Positions 27,256 to 36,142 of a stretch of 64,000 nucleotides of DNA are shown one piece after another (position 1 is the first letter of the stretch; each line of letters opens with the position of its first letter). The translations under genes were made by a program, and so were the position numbers. Under the pieces are notes generated by a model. It searched no databases, was not told where the DNA came from, and saw only the letters and a list, made by a program, of their open reading frames with translations. Source of the stretch: Parapedobacter lycopersici (lineage in GTDB: Bacteria > Bacteroidota > Bacteroidia > Sphingobacteriales > Sphingobacteriaceae). The stretch covers positions 491,238 to 555,237 of the forward strand of contig NZ_JAMSLW010000001.1 of the NCBI RefSeq assembly GCF_024643285.1, given 5' to 3'.

Positions 27256-27828
27256 GTGAAGAAACGAATCGCTATTTTTGCTTCCGGCTCCGGATCGAAC
27301 GCCCAAAAACTGATGGAATATTTCAGGTATCACGACCAGGCCGAAATAGCCCTGGTTCTGAGCAACAACCCGGAAGCGTATGTGTTGCAACGGGCTGATA
27401 ATTTTGAAGTACCTACCCACATTTTTGATCGGCATGAGTTCTTCCACACAGATGAAATTGTCCAGTTGCTGGGTAAGCTGAATATCGATCTCATCGTGTT
27501 AGCAGGCTTTCTGTGGCTTGTGCCCCAGAACCTCCTGCAAAAATACCCGAATAAAATCATCAACATCCACCCTGCCCTGCTTCCGGCCTACGGAGGAAAG
27601 GGAATGTACGGCGACCGCGTGCACCAGGCGGTGCTGGATGCCGGCGAAGCGGAATCGGGCATCAGCATCCATTTTGTCAACGAAAACTTCGATGAAGGCG
27701 AAGTGATTTACCAGGCCCGGTTCAGGATCGAACCGGAGGACAGCCTAGAGGTCATCAAATTTAAAGGGCAGCAGCTGGAACACCAGCATTATCCCAAAGT
27801 TGTGGAAAACCTGCTGAAGAAAATGTAA
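27256..27828 (+). CDS. purN: Phosphoribosylglycinamide formyltransferase
   Basis: 190-residue enzyme of purine synthesis that transfers a formyl group from 10-formyl-tetrahydrofolate to glycinamide ribonucleotide. It starts at a GTG (KKRIAIFASGSGSNAQKLMEYF), giving the usual length. The phosphate-binding SGSGSN loop, the catalytic Asn-His pair in NIHPALLPAYGG and the Asp in FVNENFDEGEVIYQA are present. purH lies 530 bp downstream on the same strand but is separated by a decayed fragment and a terminator, so the two are not in one simple operon. Confidence 0.96.
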   Translation: MKKRIAIFASGSGSNAQKLMEYFRYHDQAEIALVLSNNPEAYVLQRADNFEVPTHIFDRHEFFHTDEIVQLLGKLNIDLIVLAGFLWLVPQNLLQKYPNKIINIHPALLPAYGGKGMYGDRVHQAVLDAGEAESGISIHFVNENFDEGEVIYQARFRIEPEDSLEVIKFKGQQLEHQHYPKVVENLLKKM

Positions 27829-27929
27829 GCGACGGACGGGTGCTGTCTCCCAAGACATGTTATTTGCCCGGGTAATTATGGATTGTAATTCCCCTGTTTT
27901 TTCATTTTGTCCCTTTTTTACAAATGTAA

Positions 27930-28256
27930 GTGAGCGCGGTACGGCCAACGTGGTCTCTTCCAGTTGGATTGACTACGAAATAAATTCAACAGCCTTATTC
28001 CTATTCCAATGTCGAGTACACCTGGTCGGGCGGCTCTTTTGCGGTTTCCACCCTCAATGCCATCAATATCCGGATAAGGAGCACCGATGGTTCGGCACTC
28101 ACCGAGTATGATTATTCAGGTGTCCGGGGGAATGAGTTCCGCTATGTACTGATACCTGCGGGCGTTACGCTAACCGGCATGCGCCCGGCTTCGGATATCG
28201 ACTGGAACCGGGTGAGTTACGCCGAAGCAAAGCAACTGCTCGGCTTAAGCGATTGA
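27930..28256 (+). pseudogene. Decayed coding fragment of unrecognised family
   Basis: Two reading frames without a usable start appear to be pieces of one gene. The first (about 27936-27995) reads GTANVVSSSWIDYEI. The second is open from 27984 to the TGA at 28254-28256 (90 codons) and reads coherent protein such as EYTWSGGSFAVSTLNAINIR, SALTEYDYSGVRGNEFRYVL and DIDWNRVSYAEAKQLLGLSD. Its only Met lies near the end, and the frame is closed upstream by a TAA at 27981-27983. A frameshift near 27990 would join the pieces. The family is not recognised. A strong terminator follows directly, as expected after a once functional gene. Confidence 0.5.
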
Positions 28257-28287
28257 TTAACGGCCGGGAGCATTGATTTGTCATCAG

Positions 28288-28321
28288 ATCCCCGTGCCGG
28301 GAGAATGCACGGGGATTTTTC
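28288..28321 (+). terminator. Intrinsic terminator upstream of purH
   Basis: Stem ATCCCCGTGC (28288-28297)/GCACGGGGAT (28307-28316) with a 9-nt loop and T run (28316-28320 and beyond). It closes the transcription unit of the decayed fragment and purN. Confidence 0.8.
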
Positions 28322-28322
28322 T

Positions 28323-28330
28323 TATCTTTG
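28323..28330 (+). promoter_or_regulatory. Candidate -7 element for purH
   Basis: TATCTTTG directly after the terminator; predicted start near 28334, leader about 27 nt. The -33 region overlaps the terminator stem and has no TTG. Confidence 0.35.
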
Positions 28331-28360
28331 CTGCTCATAAACAAAAGCGCTAAATAGCAA

Positions 28361-29887
28361 ATGAGCCACCCCGTAAAAATCAAAAACGCATTGATATCCG
28401 TTTACTATAAAGACGGACTCGCCCCATTAATCGAACTGTTAAATAAACAAGGTGTTACGTTCTATTCCACCGGAGGCACGGAAACCTTCATCCGCGAACT
28501 CGGCCATGAGGTTGTCCCGGTGGAAGATCTCACGGGTTACCCGTCCATATTGGGCGGCCGGGTAAAAACCCTGCACCCCAAGGTCTTTGGCGGGATCCTG
28601 TCGCGCCGGCCCCTGGAAGCCGACGGACGGCAGCTGCAGGAATACGAAATCCCAGAAATCGACCTGGTGATCGTCGACCTCTACCCTTTCGAAGAAACTG
28701 TGGCTTCTGGAGCAGGTGAACAGGAAATCATCGAAAAAATAGACATCGGCGGCATCTCGCTTATCCGCGCAGCGGCCAAGAATTACAACGATGTGGTGAT
28801 CGTTTCATCGCGGAATGATTATCAGCTGCTTCAGGATATTTTAACGGAAAACGGAGGGCATACACTGCTGGAGCATCGGAAAACCTTTGCTAAACGGGCG
28901 TTCAACGTGTCGTCGCATTACGATACGGCCATTTTCAATTACTTCAACGCGACGGAGCCACTGCCGGTATTCAAGCAAAGCGAACAGCAGGCGCAGGTAC
29001 TCCGATACGGTGAAAACCCGCATCAGCGGGGTGTTTTTTATGGTGCACTGGACACTATGTTTGAGAAGCTGAACGGAAAAGAGTTATCCTATAATAACCT
29101 GGTTGATATTGATGCGGCGGTGGCACTGATCGACGAGTTTGACGAACCCACAGTTGCCGTACTGAAACATACGAACGCATGCGGGGTGGCCTCGCGCGGG
29201 GATCTGCTTACGGCGTGGAACGACGCGCTGGCCTGTGACCCGGTATCGGCTTTCGGCGGGGTAATCATCTGTAATCGGCAGGTGGACGATGCTACCGCGG
29301 AAGAAATCAACAAGCTATTTTTTGAAGTACTTATTGCGCCGGACTACAGCGCCGGGGCGCTTAATACGCTTACCAGCAAGAAAAATAGGATCCTGCTAAA
29401 ACGGAAAGCGGTAACACTGCCAACCAAGTTGTTTAAGACGCTGCTGAATGGCGTCATTGAGCAGGATAAAGATCTGGTGATCGAGGGGCCTGCCCAGATG
29501 AACTCCGTAACGGATAAGCAACCAACGGATCACGAACTCAGCGACCTCTATTTTGCCAATAAAATCGTAAAACATACCAAGTCTAATACCATCGTACTGG
29601 CTAAAGACGGGCAGCTTTCGGCAAGCGGTGTCGGCCAGACTTCACGTGTGGACGCCCTGCGGCAGGCTATCCTGAAGGCCCAGTCGTTTGGTTTTGACCT
29701 GAACGGCGCCGTGATGGCCTCCGATGCGTTCTTTCCGTTTTCCGACTGTGTGGAAATTGCGGCCGAGGCGGGCATTACGGCAGTCCTGCAACCAGGCGGG
29801 TCCATCCGCGACAAGGAGTCCGTGGACATGGCCAACCGTAAAGGAGTAGCCATGGTTGTTACAGGTGTACGGCATTTTAAGCACTAA
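28361..29887 (+). CDS. purH: Bifunctional AICAR transformylase/IMP cyclohydrolase
   Basis: 508-residue enzyme catalysing the last two steps of IMP synthesis. The N-terminal IMP cyclohydrolase (about 1-195) has the MGS-like fold with ISVYYKDGLAPLI, STGGTETFIRELG and GGRVKTLHPKVFGGIL. The C-terminal transformylase has RYGENPHQRG, the KHTNACGVAS catalytic Lys-His segment, SAFGGVIICN, VGQTSRVDA, SDAFFPFSD and IQPGGSIRD-like (LQPGGSIRDKE) motifs. Full length and intact. Uses 10-formyl-THF, linked metabolically to folD and purN in the window. Followed by a long stem terminator. Confidence 0.98.
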   Translation: MSHPVKIKNALISVYYKDGLAPLIELLNKQGVTFYSTGGTETFIRELGHEVVPVEDLTGYPSILGGRVKTLHPKVFGGILSRRPLEADGRQLQEYEIPEIDLVIVDLYPFEETVASGAGEQEIIEKIDIGGISLIRAAAKNYNDVVIVSSRNDYQLLQDILTENGGHTLLEHRKTFAKRAFNVSSHYDTAIFNYFNATEPLPVFKQSEQQAQVLRYGENPHQRGVFYGALDTMFEKLNGKELSYNNLVDIDAAVALIDEFDEPTVAVLKHTNACGVASRGDLLTAWNDALACDPVSAFGGVIICNRQVDDATAEEINKLFFEVLIAPDYSAGALNTLTSKKNRILLKRKAVTLPTKLFKTLLNGVIEQDKDLVIEGPAQMNSVTDKQPTDHELSDLYFANKIVKHTKSNTIVLAKDGQLSASGVGQTSRVDALRQAILKAQSFGFDLNGAVMASDAFFPFSDCVEIAAEAGITAVLQPGGSIRDKESVDMANRKGVAMVVTGVRHFKH

Positions 29888-29897
29888 GTCTTAACGG

Positions 29898-29951
29898 TTA
29901 ACTGTTAGCAATCAGGCAACTGACGCGTGTTGCTAACAGTTAATCGCTTTT
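29898..29951 (+). terminator. Hairpin terminator after purH
   Basis: Perfect 14-bp stem TTAACTGTTAGCAA (29898-29911)/TTGCTAACAGTTAA (29930-29943) with an 18-nt loop, followed by TCGCTTTTG. The T run starts a few bases after the stem, so strength is moderate. Confidence 0.6.
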
Positions 29952-29967
29952 GTAATAAAACAGCGTT

Positions 29968-30837
29968 ATGAAATTTGGAAGCGTAGCTGACCCCGAAGCG
30001 GTTGATTTCTCCCTGCCCCCGACTCACCCCGATAGTTGGAAAGTCCTCAAAAAAGAGGGGACCGATTTCGAAGTGTACGTCGGCTGTGCCAAGTGGAATA
30101 AACAGGATCTCAAAGGCTTTTATCCACGGGGAACGAAAGACGAACTGGTTTATTATGCCACCCAGTTCAACTGCATCGAGTTAAACGCTACGTTTTATAA
30201 TTCGCCCGACAAACACCAGGTGGAAGTGTGGAAAAACAAGACGCCCGGGGATTTTAAGTTTTTTCCAAAAATACCGCAATCCATCAGCCATTATAGCCGT
30301 CTCCTCAATGTAGGGGAAAAAGTAACGGCTTTCTGTGATGCCATCAGTCTATTTGAAGAGAAACTGGGCATGAGTTTTCTTCAGCTGCATGATAATTACA
30401 AACCCAAGGACTTTGACCGCTTGGCAACGTTTATAAAACAATACCCGAAGGCCATTCCACTGGCTGTGGAGGTACGGAATGCGGAGTGGTTTAACGATGC
30501 CGGGGTAAGCCAGGCACTATATGACCTGCTTCGTGAAGAGCACCGTACGGCCGTTATCGTAGATACCGCCGGGCGGCGCGATATGCTGCACATGCAGCTC
30601 ACCGCCCCCGCCGCTTTTGTCCGGTATGTCGGCGCCAATCACTCCAGCGATTACCGACGACTGGATGACTGGCTTGCCCGCATCAAGGAGTGGCATGACG
30701 GGGGGCTGAAATCCCTTTATTTCTTTGTTCACCAAAACCTGGAGGTGGAGTCTCCCCTGCTGGCCCGCTATTTTATTGATAAACTGAATCAGTTGCTCGG
30801 ACTTCAGGTACGCGGTCCGCACGGCAAGCTTTTCTAA
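29968..30837 (+). CDS. DUF72 (YecE-like) family protein
   Basis: 289-residue TIM-barrel-like cytoplasmic protein of the widespread DUF72 family, biochemical function not established. Characteristic segments are VYVGCAKWNKQDLKGFYP near 38, YATQFNCIELNATFYNSPDKHQV, FKFFPKIPQSISHYSRL, LQLHDNYKPKDFDRLATFI, AVEVRNAEWFND, and near the end SLYFFVHQNLEVESPLLA. Length is typical. It converges with the rluA-type gene 35 bp away. No partner gene suggests a function. Confidence 0.88.
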   Translation: MKFGSVADPEAVDFSLPPTHPDSWKVLKKEGTDFEVYVGCAKWNKQDLKGFYPRGTKDELVYYATQFNCIELNATFYNSPDKHQVEVWKNKTPGDFKFFPKIPQSISHYSRLLNVGEKVTAFCDAISLFEEKLGMSFLQLHDNYKPKDFDRLATFIKQYPKAIPLAVEVRNAEWFNDAGVSQALYDLLREEHRTAVIVDTAGRRDMLHMQLTAPAAFVRYVGANHSSDYRRLDDWLARIKEWHDGGLKSLYFFVHQNLEVESPLLARYFIDKLNQLLGLQVRGPHGKLF

Positions 30838-30868
30838 AAAGCGGTGCACCGGCTGGTTCGGCGCACCG
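30836..30868 (-). terminator. Intrinsic terminator of the rluA-type gene
   Basis: Stem CGGTGC...CCG (30842-30851) with CGG...GCACCG (30859-30868), one internal mismatch. On the minus strand it is followed by five T's (30840-30836). Confidence 0.65.
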
Positions 30869-30872
30869 ACAG

Positions 30873-31601
30873 TTAATCGTCGTATTTTTCGAGCTGCTTG
30901 AGCAGGGCAGCAAAATCTTTCGGGTACGGCGCTTCAAAGTGATACTGCTTTTCCCCAAGTGCAAACCGTAGCTCGCGTGCATGAAGCGCAAATCGCTTCA
31001 TAATCGGTTCTTCTTCACGTCCCTTACCCATGGTAAATCCCCGCTTTTTAATCTGCGAAAGAAAGACAGGCTTGCCCTTGTACAGCTCATCGCCGGCAAT
31101 GGAGGCCCGCTGGGTAGCCAGGTGGATCCGTATCTGGTGCATGCGGCCGGTAATGGGACGGCACTCTACCAATGTATAATGCTTAAAGTAGCGAAGCGAT
31201 TTAAAATAAGTTTCTGCCCGTTTACCGTTTGCACGGTCGATCGTCACGTTTTTATTTCCCATATTCAGGATGGGCAGGTCGACCAGCAGGTCTTCAAATA
31301 TATGCGTGCCCTCGATGACGGCATGATAGGTCTTGGCGACCCGCCGACGCTCAAATTCGATGGATACCGCACGGTAGGTTTCCGGATTTTTTGCAATAAG
31401 CAGCAAACCTGACGTTTCCTTATCGAGCCGGTGACAAACCTGGGCTTCAGCGTAGTACTGCTTAGCCTGGCGATGTACACTCAGTCCCTCCCCCTCACGT
31501 TCATCCAGTGAGGCCAGGAATGGCGGTTTATTGATCACAATCAGATTGTCATCTTCATGAAGAATTAATTCTTCGAATTTATTGTATTTACTTTTTCCCA
31601 T
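30873..31601 (-). CDS. RluA-family pseudouridine synthase
   Basis: 242-residue RNA-modifying enzyme. The catalytic motif VCHRLDKETSGLLL contains Asp60; VINKPPFLAS and the GRMHQIRIHLA segment near 153-163 complete the active site. It has no N-terminal S4 RNA-binding domain, so it resembles the short RluA/TruC-type proteins that modify tRNA or 23S rRNA at one or few sites. The target position cannot be told. The gene is 12 bp downstream of the old-yellow-enzyme gene in a probable operon. Confidence 0.92.
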   Translation of the reverse strand: MGKSKYNKFEELILHEDDNLIVINKPPFLASLDEREGEGLSVHRQAKQYYAEAQVCHRLDKETSGLLLIAKNPETYRAVSIEFERRRVAKTYHAVIEGTHIFEDLLVDLPILNMGNKNVTIDRANGKRAETYFKSLRYFKHYTLVECRPITGRMHQIRIHLATQRASIAGDELYKGKPVFLSQIKKRGFTMGKGREEEPIMKRFALHARELRFALGEKQYHFEAPYPKDFAALLKQLEKYDD

Positions 31602-31613
31602 TTGTATTTCTGC

Positions 31614-32678
31614 TTATGGCCTGGCTCGTTCATATTGTACCGGCCACGGTATATTGGCTCCCAGTTGTTTTGCGGCGTGCAGCGGAAAATATGGATCCCG
31701 CAGCAACTGACGTCCCATGAAAACCAGGTCTGCCTGCTCCCCACGGAGGATATCCTCTGCTTCGTCCGCGCGTGTGATCAATCCCACAGCCCCGGTTAAG
31801 ATACCGGCGGCCTGCCTGATACTGGTGGCATACGGCACTTGGTACAGCGGGGCCGTTACAATCTGCTGATGGGGCGAATTCCCACCCGAGGAGCAATCGA
31901 TCAGGTCAACGCCCTGTTCTTTTAGCCGGACGGCAAGCTTTATGGAGTCCGATTCATCCCACCCACCTGCTGTCCATTCTGTTGTGGATATCCGCACAAA
32001 AAGGGGTAATAGCTCCGGGATAACCCGCCGGACCTCCCCCACCGTCTGCAGCAGCAGGCGGATGCGGTTTTCAAAAGAACCCCCATATTCATCGTCGCGG
32101 AAATTGCTCAGCGGCGAAAGAAATTCATTCAATAAATAACCATGTGCGGCATGGATTTCGAACACCTGGAAACCGGCTTCCACGGCCCGCCGGGCGGCAT
32201 TTCCGAAATCGGCAATCAACTGCCGGATCTGGGAGACATCCATCGCCGCGGGCAACGGCATCCCCTCCCGGTAAGCGACTGCGCTTGGCGCCAGTGTCTG
32301 CCATCCGGCTTCGGCACTGGTCAGGAGCCGGTTACCGTTCCACGGACTGCTATGGCTTGCTTTGCGGCCAGCATGGGCCAGCTGTATCCCCGCCACAGCG
32401 CCATTGCTTTTGATAGCTTCGGCCACCTGCGCCAGCCCGGCAATATGCGCGTCTTTCCATATCCCCAGGTCATCGGGTGAAATCCGTCCTTCGGGCGAAA
32501 CGGCCGTGGCCTCGGTGAAGACAATTCCCGCGCCACCCACCGCCCGGCTACCCAGATGGATCAGGTGCCAGTGATTGGCAAAACCGTCGACACTGGAATA
32601 CTGGCACATTGGCGAAACGGCCAGCCGGTTTCTGGCGGTAATCGACCGGATCGTTATCGGTTGAAAAAGTAAAGACAT
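31614..32678 (-). CDS. NADH:flavin oxidoreductase, YqjM-like old yellow enzyme
   Basis: 354-residue FMN-dependent ene-reductase. The N-terminal SPMCQYSSVDG with Cys25 marks the thermophilic-like/YqjM class, in which this Cys tunes the flavin. VFTEATAVSPEGRIS, GIQLAHAGRKAS, the substrate-binding His pair region FEIHAAHGYLLNEFLSP and the FMN-phosphate-binding GAVGLITRADEAE, then FMGRQLLRDPYFP are all present. It would reduce activated C=C bonds of enones at the expense of NAD(P)H; the physiological substrate is unknown. Located between a pseudouridine synthase and a 3-hydroxyacyl-CoA dehydrogenase gene on the same strand. Confidence 0.94.
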   Translation of the reverse strand: MSLLFQPITIRSITARNRLAVSPMCQYSSVDGFANHWHLIHLGSRAVGGAGIVFTEATAVSPEGRISPDDLGIWKDAHIAGLAQVAEAIKSNGAVAGIQLAHAGRKASHSSPWNGNRLLTSAEAGWQTLAPSAVAYREGMPLPAAMDVSQIRQLIADFGNAARRAVEAGFQVFEIHAAHGYLLNEFLSPLSNFRDDEYGGSFENRIRLLLQTVGEVRRVIPELLPLFVRISTTEWTAGGWDESDSIKLAVRLKEQGVDLIDCSSGGNSPHQQIVTAPLYQVPYATSIRQAAGILTGAVGLITRADEAEDILRGEQADLVFMGRQLLRDPYFPLHAAKQLGANIPWPVQYERARP

Positions 32679-32718
32679 CGTAGCTGATTAAATGGTATTC
32701 AACAAATGAATCAATAGC

Positions 32719-33564
32719 TCAATAATTATAAAACCCACTACCTGTTTTTTTTCCCAGTTTCCCCGCAGCAACCAGATCAACCAACAGTGGGCAGGGTGCA
32801 TATTTCGGCGTACCAAGCCCCTCATGCAGCACATTCAGAATGGACAGGCATACATCCAGTCCGATAAAATCGGCCAGCTGCAGCGGCCCCATGGGATGGG
32901 CCATACCCAGTTTCATCACGGTATCAATCGACTCCGCTGTTGCAACACCTTCGTGTAACGCAAAGATTGCCTCATTAATCATGGGCATCAGCACGCGGTT
33001 GGCCACAAAACCGGGCGTATCATTTACTTCTACCGGAACTTTTTCCAGCTGCCTGGCCAGCGCCACTACTGTTTGCATGGTAGATCCGGCTGTGGCTTTT
33101 CCGCGGATCACTTCAACCAGCTTCATTACAGGCACGGGGTTCATAAAATGCATGCCCACTACTTTATCCGGCCGTTGCGTGGCGGCCGCGATATGGGTGA
33201 TGGAAATGGATGACGTATTGGTGGCCAGAATGGCGTGTTGCGGGGCCAGCTGATCAAGCTGCCGGAATGCCCGGAGTTTAACTGCCTCGTTTTCCGTGAT
33301 GGCCTCCACAACCAGATCGGCTTCCCGTACACCCGGCCCCAAGCTGGCATGGGGTGAGATACGATCGAGGATAGCCTGCTTAGCTGCTCCGGTAATGACT
33401 CCAGCGCCGGATTGCCTATCCAGGTTGCCGGCAATGGTGACTAACGCCCGCTCCAACGCACCTGCATCCGTATCGACCAGGGAAACCTGGAATCCATACT
33501 GTGCGAAGACGTGGGCAATACCGTTACCCATGGTCCCCGAGCCGATAACGCTGATCTGTTGCAT
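32719..33564 (-). CDS. 3-hydroxybutyryl/3-hydroxyacyl-CoA dehydrogenase
   Basis: 281-residue NAD-dependent enzyme oxidising 3-hydroxyacyl-CoA to 3-ketoacyl-CoA (or the reverse). The start at 33564 begins MQQISVIGSGTMGNGIAHVF, a Rossmann GxGxxG motif; an in-frame Met eight codons upstream would only add residues before it. Other motifs are ILATNTSSISITHIA, VVGMHFMNPVPVMKLVEVI (catalytic His), DTPGFVANRVLMP and HPMGPLQLADFIGLD. Length matches stand-alone HBD/PaaH-type enzymes. Together with the crotonase at 15.5 kb and the glutaryl-CoA dehydrogenase it could serve acyl-CoA catabolism, although the genes are dispersed. Confidence 0.95.
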   Translation of the reverse strand: MQQISVIGSGTMGNGIAHVFAQYGFQVSLVDTDAGALERALVTIAGNLDRQSGAGVITGAAKQAILDRISPHASLGPGVREADLVVEAITENEAVKLRAFRQLDQLAPQHAILATNTSSISITHIAAATQRPDKVVGMHFMNPVPVMKLVEVIRGKATAGSTMQTVVALARQLEKVPVEVNDTPGFVANRVLMPMINEAIFALHEGVATAESIDTVMKLGMAHPMGPLQLADFIGLDVCLSILNVLHEGLGTPKYAPCPLLVDLVAAGKLGKKTGSGFYNY

Positions 33565-33595
33565 GGCGTCGAGTTTGATGCACCGCAAACATAAC

Positions 33596-33630
33596 TAAAA
33601 ACGCCCGGCCGCCAAAGGCAGACCGGACGT
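33596..33630 (-). terminator. Terminator-like hairpin in the leader of the hydroxyacyl-CoA dehydrogenase gene
   Basis: On the minus strand, an imperfect stem (33630-33623 with 33608-33601, ACG/CGT and CCGG/CCGG blocks) encloses a smaller GCC-AAA-GGC hairpin (33619-33611) and is followed by TTTTT (33601-33597). It lies between a TAAGTTTG element (33645-33638) and the ATG at 33564, so it is an orphan terminator, an attenuator or the end of a very small RNA. Confidence 0.45.
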
Positions 33631-33637
33631 TCATCAT

Positions 33638-33645
33638 CAAACTTA
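33638..33645 (-). promoter_or_regulatory. Candidate -7 element upstream of the hydroxyacyl-CoA dehydrogenase gene
   Basis: TAAGTTTG on the minus strand. The nearest TTG trinucleotides lie 16 or 24 nt upstream, just outside the usual spacing range. Predicted start near 33634, directly in front of the hairpin described above. Confidence 0.3.
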
Positions 33646-33897
33646 AACCAAAAACTATAAACAATTAAACAATTTGTCTTTCCGGCCGGGATATTTCTGC
33701 CGTTATGGCATTTCCCGGGATGCATGTAAACGGACAGTGCCTGTTTGGCCATTCGTTATATTCGCTTACCTGTAAGAGCTTGTTTATCCGGAAAAGTTTA
33801 ACCGCGCGGCTGTTAAAAAATGTTAAAGAATTAAAGGCTTATTCGTAACAAAAACGACATCTTTGTATCCAATGACAGGTAAGCCCACGGAACACAC

Positions 33898-34833
33898 ATG
33901 CTGGAAATCAGAAACATCGTAAAACAATATGCCAATCACCTGGCGCTGGATAATATCTCCACACATATCGCGAAAGGCAGTATTTTCGGGCTGCTGGGTC
34001 CGAACGGTGCGGGTAAGACCTCGTTGATCCGTATTATTAACCAGATTACCGCTCCCGATAGCGGCGAAGTTTACATGGATGGCGAACGGCTGGGACCCAA
34101 ACACATCGGCCGGATTGGCTACCTGCCCGAGGAACGCGGACTGTATAAGAAAATGGAAATCGGCGAACAGATGTGTTATCTTGCCCAACTAAAAGGCCTC
34201 CGGCGGCAGGAAGCCGTCGAGCGGATCAAGCATTGGTTTGAGAAGATGGAGATGCAAAGCTGGTGGAATAAAAAGATAGAAGATCTCAGCAAGGGGATGC
34301 AGCAAAAAGTGCAGTTTGTTGCTACCGTGGTACACCAGCCGGACTTAATTATTCTTGACGAGCCGTTTTCCGGATTCGACCCCGTCAATGCAAACATCAT
34401 TAAGGAGGAAATCCTCGCATTGAACCGTAATGGAGCAACCATTATCTTTTCCACTCACCGGATGGAATCCGTTGAAGAGCTATGCGACAGCATCATCCTG
34501 ATCAACAAATCAAAGAAAATACTGGACGGAAAGGTAAAGGCCATTAAAGATACCTATCGGACGAATACTTACCGCGTGGAATACTTTTCCCGCGACAAAC
34601 CGGTTACGGGAGTGGACGACCTGTTTTCCGTCAGCAGCCGGGAAACGGTGGAGGACCGCACGGTGCTGACCATTAATATCGCCGGTGGACGGACTATTAA
34701 CGATGTGCTCACTTACCTTATCCCACTGGTACAACTTCACGAACTGAAGGAAATTGTACCGAGTATACATGACATTTTTGTTGACAAGGTAACCCAAAAG
34801 AAGCCGTCCACTGCAATTGAAACCAACCAATGA
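33898..34833 (+). CDS. ABC transporter ATP-binding protein
   Basis: 311-residue nucleotide-binding subunit. Walker A GPNGAGKTS (Lys40), signature LSKGMQQKVQF near 142, Walker B LIILDEPFSGFDP near 160 and the H-loop STHRMES are intact. The part after residue 220 (DTYRTNTYRVEYFSRD onwards) is a DUF4162-like C-terminal domain typical of Na+/drug exporters of the NatA type. The last 4 bp overlap the start of the permease gene (ATGA), so the subunits are translationally coupled. Substrate unknown. Confidence 0.93.
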   Translation: MLEIRNIVKQYANHLALDNISTHIAKGSIFGLLGPNGAGKTSLIRIINQITAPDSGEVYMDGERLGPKHIGRIGYLPEERGLYKKMEIGEQMCYLAQLKGLRRQEAVERIKHWFEKMEMQSWWNKKIEDLSKGMQQKVQFVATVVHQPDLIILDEPFSGFDPVNANIIKEEILALNRNGATIIFSTHRMESVEELCDSIILINKSKKILDGKVKAIKDTYRTNTYRVEYFSRDKPVTGVDDLFSVSSRETVEDRTVLTINIAGGRTINDVLTYLIPLVQLHELKEIVPSIHDIFVDKVTQKKPSTAIETNQ

Positions 34834-36131
34834 ACAAGATACTACTCATCATCCGGCGTGAATACCTGAGTCGCGTAAAAAAGAAATCATTTCTGCTGAT
34901 CACCTTCCTGGTTCCGATTTTTCTGATTGCGGTTTATGCAATTGCGATTTTGCTTGCGGTTAAGAGCTTCGAAAGCAACCAAGCTACAGTACAGGTTATC
35001 GATCAAAGCGGCCTGTTTGAGGGGAAGCTGCATGATACGGAAACCATTACGTTTGTGGAAACATCCGGCAATGTTTCCGATGCCAGGGCCGGTATTCGGG
35101 GCGCCGAAAAGAAACTACTGCTGATTATCCCCGAAAACATAACCGAAACATCGCGGGTAGAATTACTATCGTCGGAAATGGCCAATGTCGGGACCCAGAA
35201 AACCATCAGCGGCCAGCTGGAGGGGGTCCTCCGCGATATCGCTTTTGAAAAAGCGGGAATTGACCGCCGGACCGTAGAGGCCATCCGACCGTCCGTTACG
35301 ATTGAAGCACGGGAATTAACCCCTGAAGGTGAAAAGCAAAGCAGCGCGGAAGCCACCGTCGGCATCGCCATGACGCTGTCCATTGTGGTATATATCTGCC
35401 TGTTTTTATATGGCACGCAGGTGATGCGGGGTGTCATCGAGGAAAAAAACAACCGGATCATTGAAGTGATTATCTCATCGGTAAAGCCTTTTCAGCTGAT
35501 GATGGGCAAAATTATCGGTATCGGCCTTGTCGGGCTTACCCAGTTTATCCTTTGGATCATTCTGTCGGCTACGCTGATGGGCGGTGCCCGTATGGCCATC
35601 ATGGACGACATGACGATTGAACAGGTAGCCGCCACACAGGAGCAGATGCCTTCCGGTGGTAAACCGGCTGCCTACGGCGACGTGATGCAGGCGCTGAATA
35701 CCGTGAATTTCCAGGAAATTATCATCGGGTTCCTCCTGTACTTTTTTGGCGGATACCTACTGTACAGTGCATTGTTTGCGGCGGTGGGCTCGGCGGTGGA
35801 CAGTGAAACCGAAACCCAGCAGTTTACTTTTCCGATCACGTTGCCGCTGCTGTTTGCCTATATTCTCTCGTTCGGCGTATTGGTAAATGATCCCAACGGA
35901 CCGCTGTCGTTCTGGCTCAGCATGATTCCGCTGACATCACCCATTGCGATGCTGGTACGTATTCCCTTCGGTGTCCCCACCTGGCAGCTCGTCCTGTCGT
36001 TCGCGCTGCTTGCCGGCGGATTTGTACTGACCACCTGGATTGCCGCCCGTATTTACCGTATCGGCATCTTGATGTACGGCAAAAAGGCAAGCTACAAAGA
36101 GTTGATTAAATGGTTCAGATATAAAGGATAA
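34830..36131 (+). CDS. ABC-2-type transporter permease (NatB-like)
   Basis: 433-residue inner-membrane protein that pairs with the overlapping ATPase gene. One membrane segment near the N-terminus (about 20-45) is followed by a large extracytoplasmic domain (about 50-175), then five further hydrophobic segments in the second half. The motif MRGVIEEKNNRIIEVIISSVKPFQLMMGKIIGIG is typical of ABC-2 permeases of the NatB/ABC2_membrane_3 group. Probable exporter; the substrate (sodium, drug or other) cannot be told. Confidence 0.9.
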   Translation: MNKILLIIRREYLSRVKKKSFLLITFLVPIFLIAVYAIAILLAVKSFESNQATVQVIDQSGLFEGKLHDTETITFVETSGNVSDARAGIRGAEKKLLLIIPENITETSRVELLSSEMANVGTQKTISGQLEGVLRDIAFEKAGIDRRTVEAIRPSVTIEARELTPEGEKQSSAEATVGIAMTLSIVVYICLFLYGTQVMRGVIEEKNNRIIEVIISSVKPFQLMMGKIIGIGLVGLTQFILWIILSATLMGGARMAIMDDMTIEQVAATQEQMPSGGKPAAYGDVMQALNTVNFQEIIIGFLLYFFGGYLLYSALFAAVGSAVDSETETQQFTFPITLPLLFAYILSFGVLVNDPNGPLSFWLSMIPLTSPIAMLVRIPFGVPTWQLVLSFALLAGGFVLTTWIAARIYRIGILMYGKKASYKELIKWFRYKG

Positions 36132-36142
36132 ACGATTATCTA

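Larger units (their letters stand above)
33565..33897. other. Divergent intergenic region
   Basis: 333 bp between the 3-hydroxyacyl-CoA dehydrogenase and the ABC exporter genes. The left part holds the hairpin and TAAGTTTG element described separately. The right part has only a weak CATCTTTG element (33858-33865) in front of the exporter. No gene seen. Confidence 0.4.
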
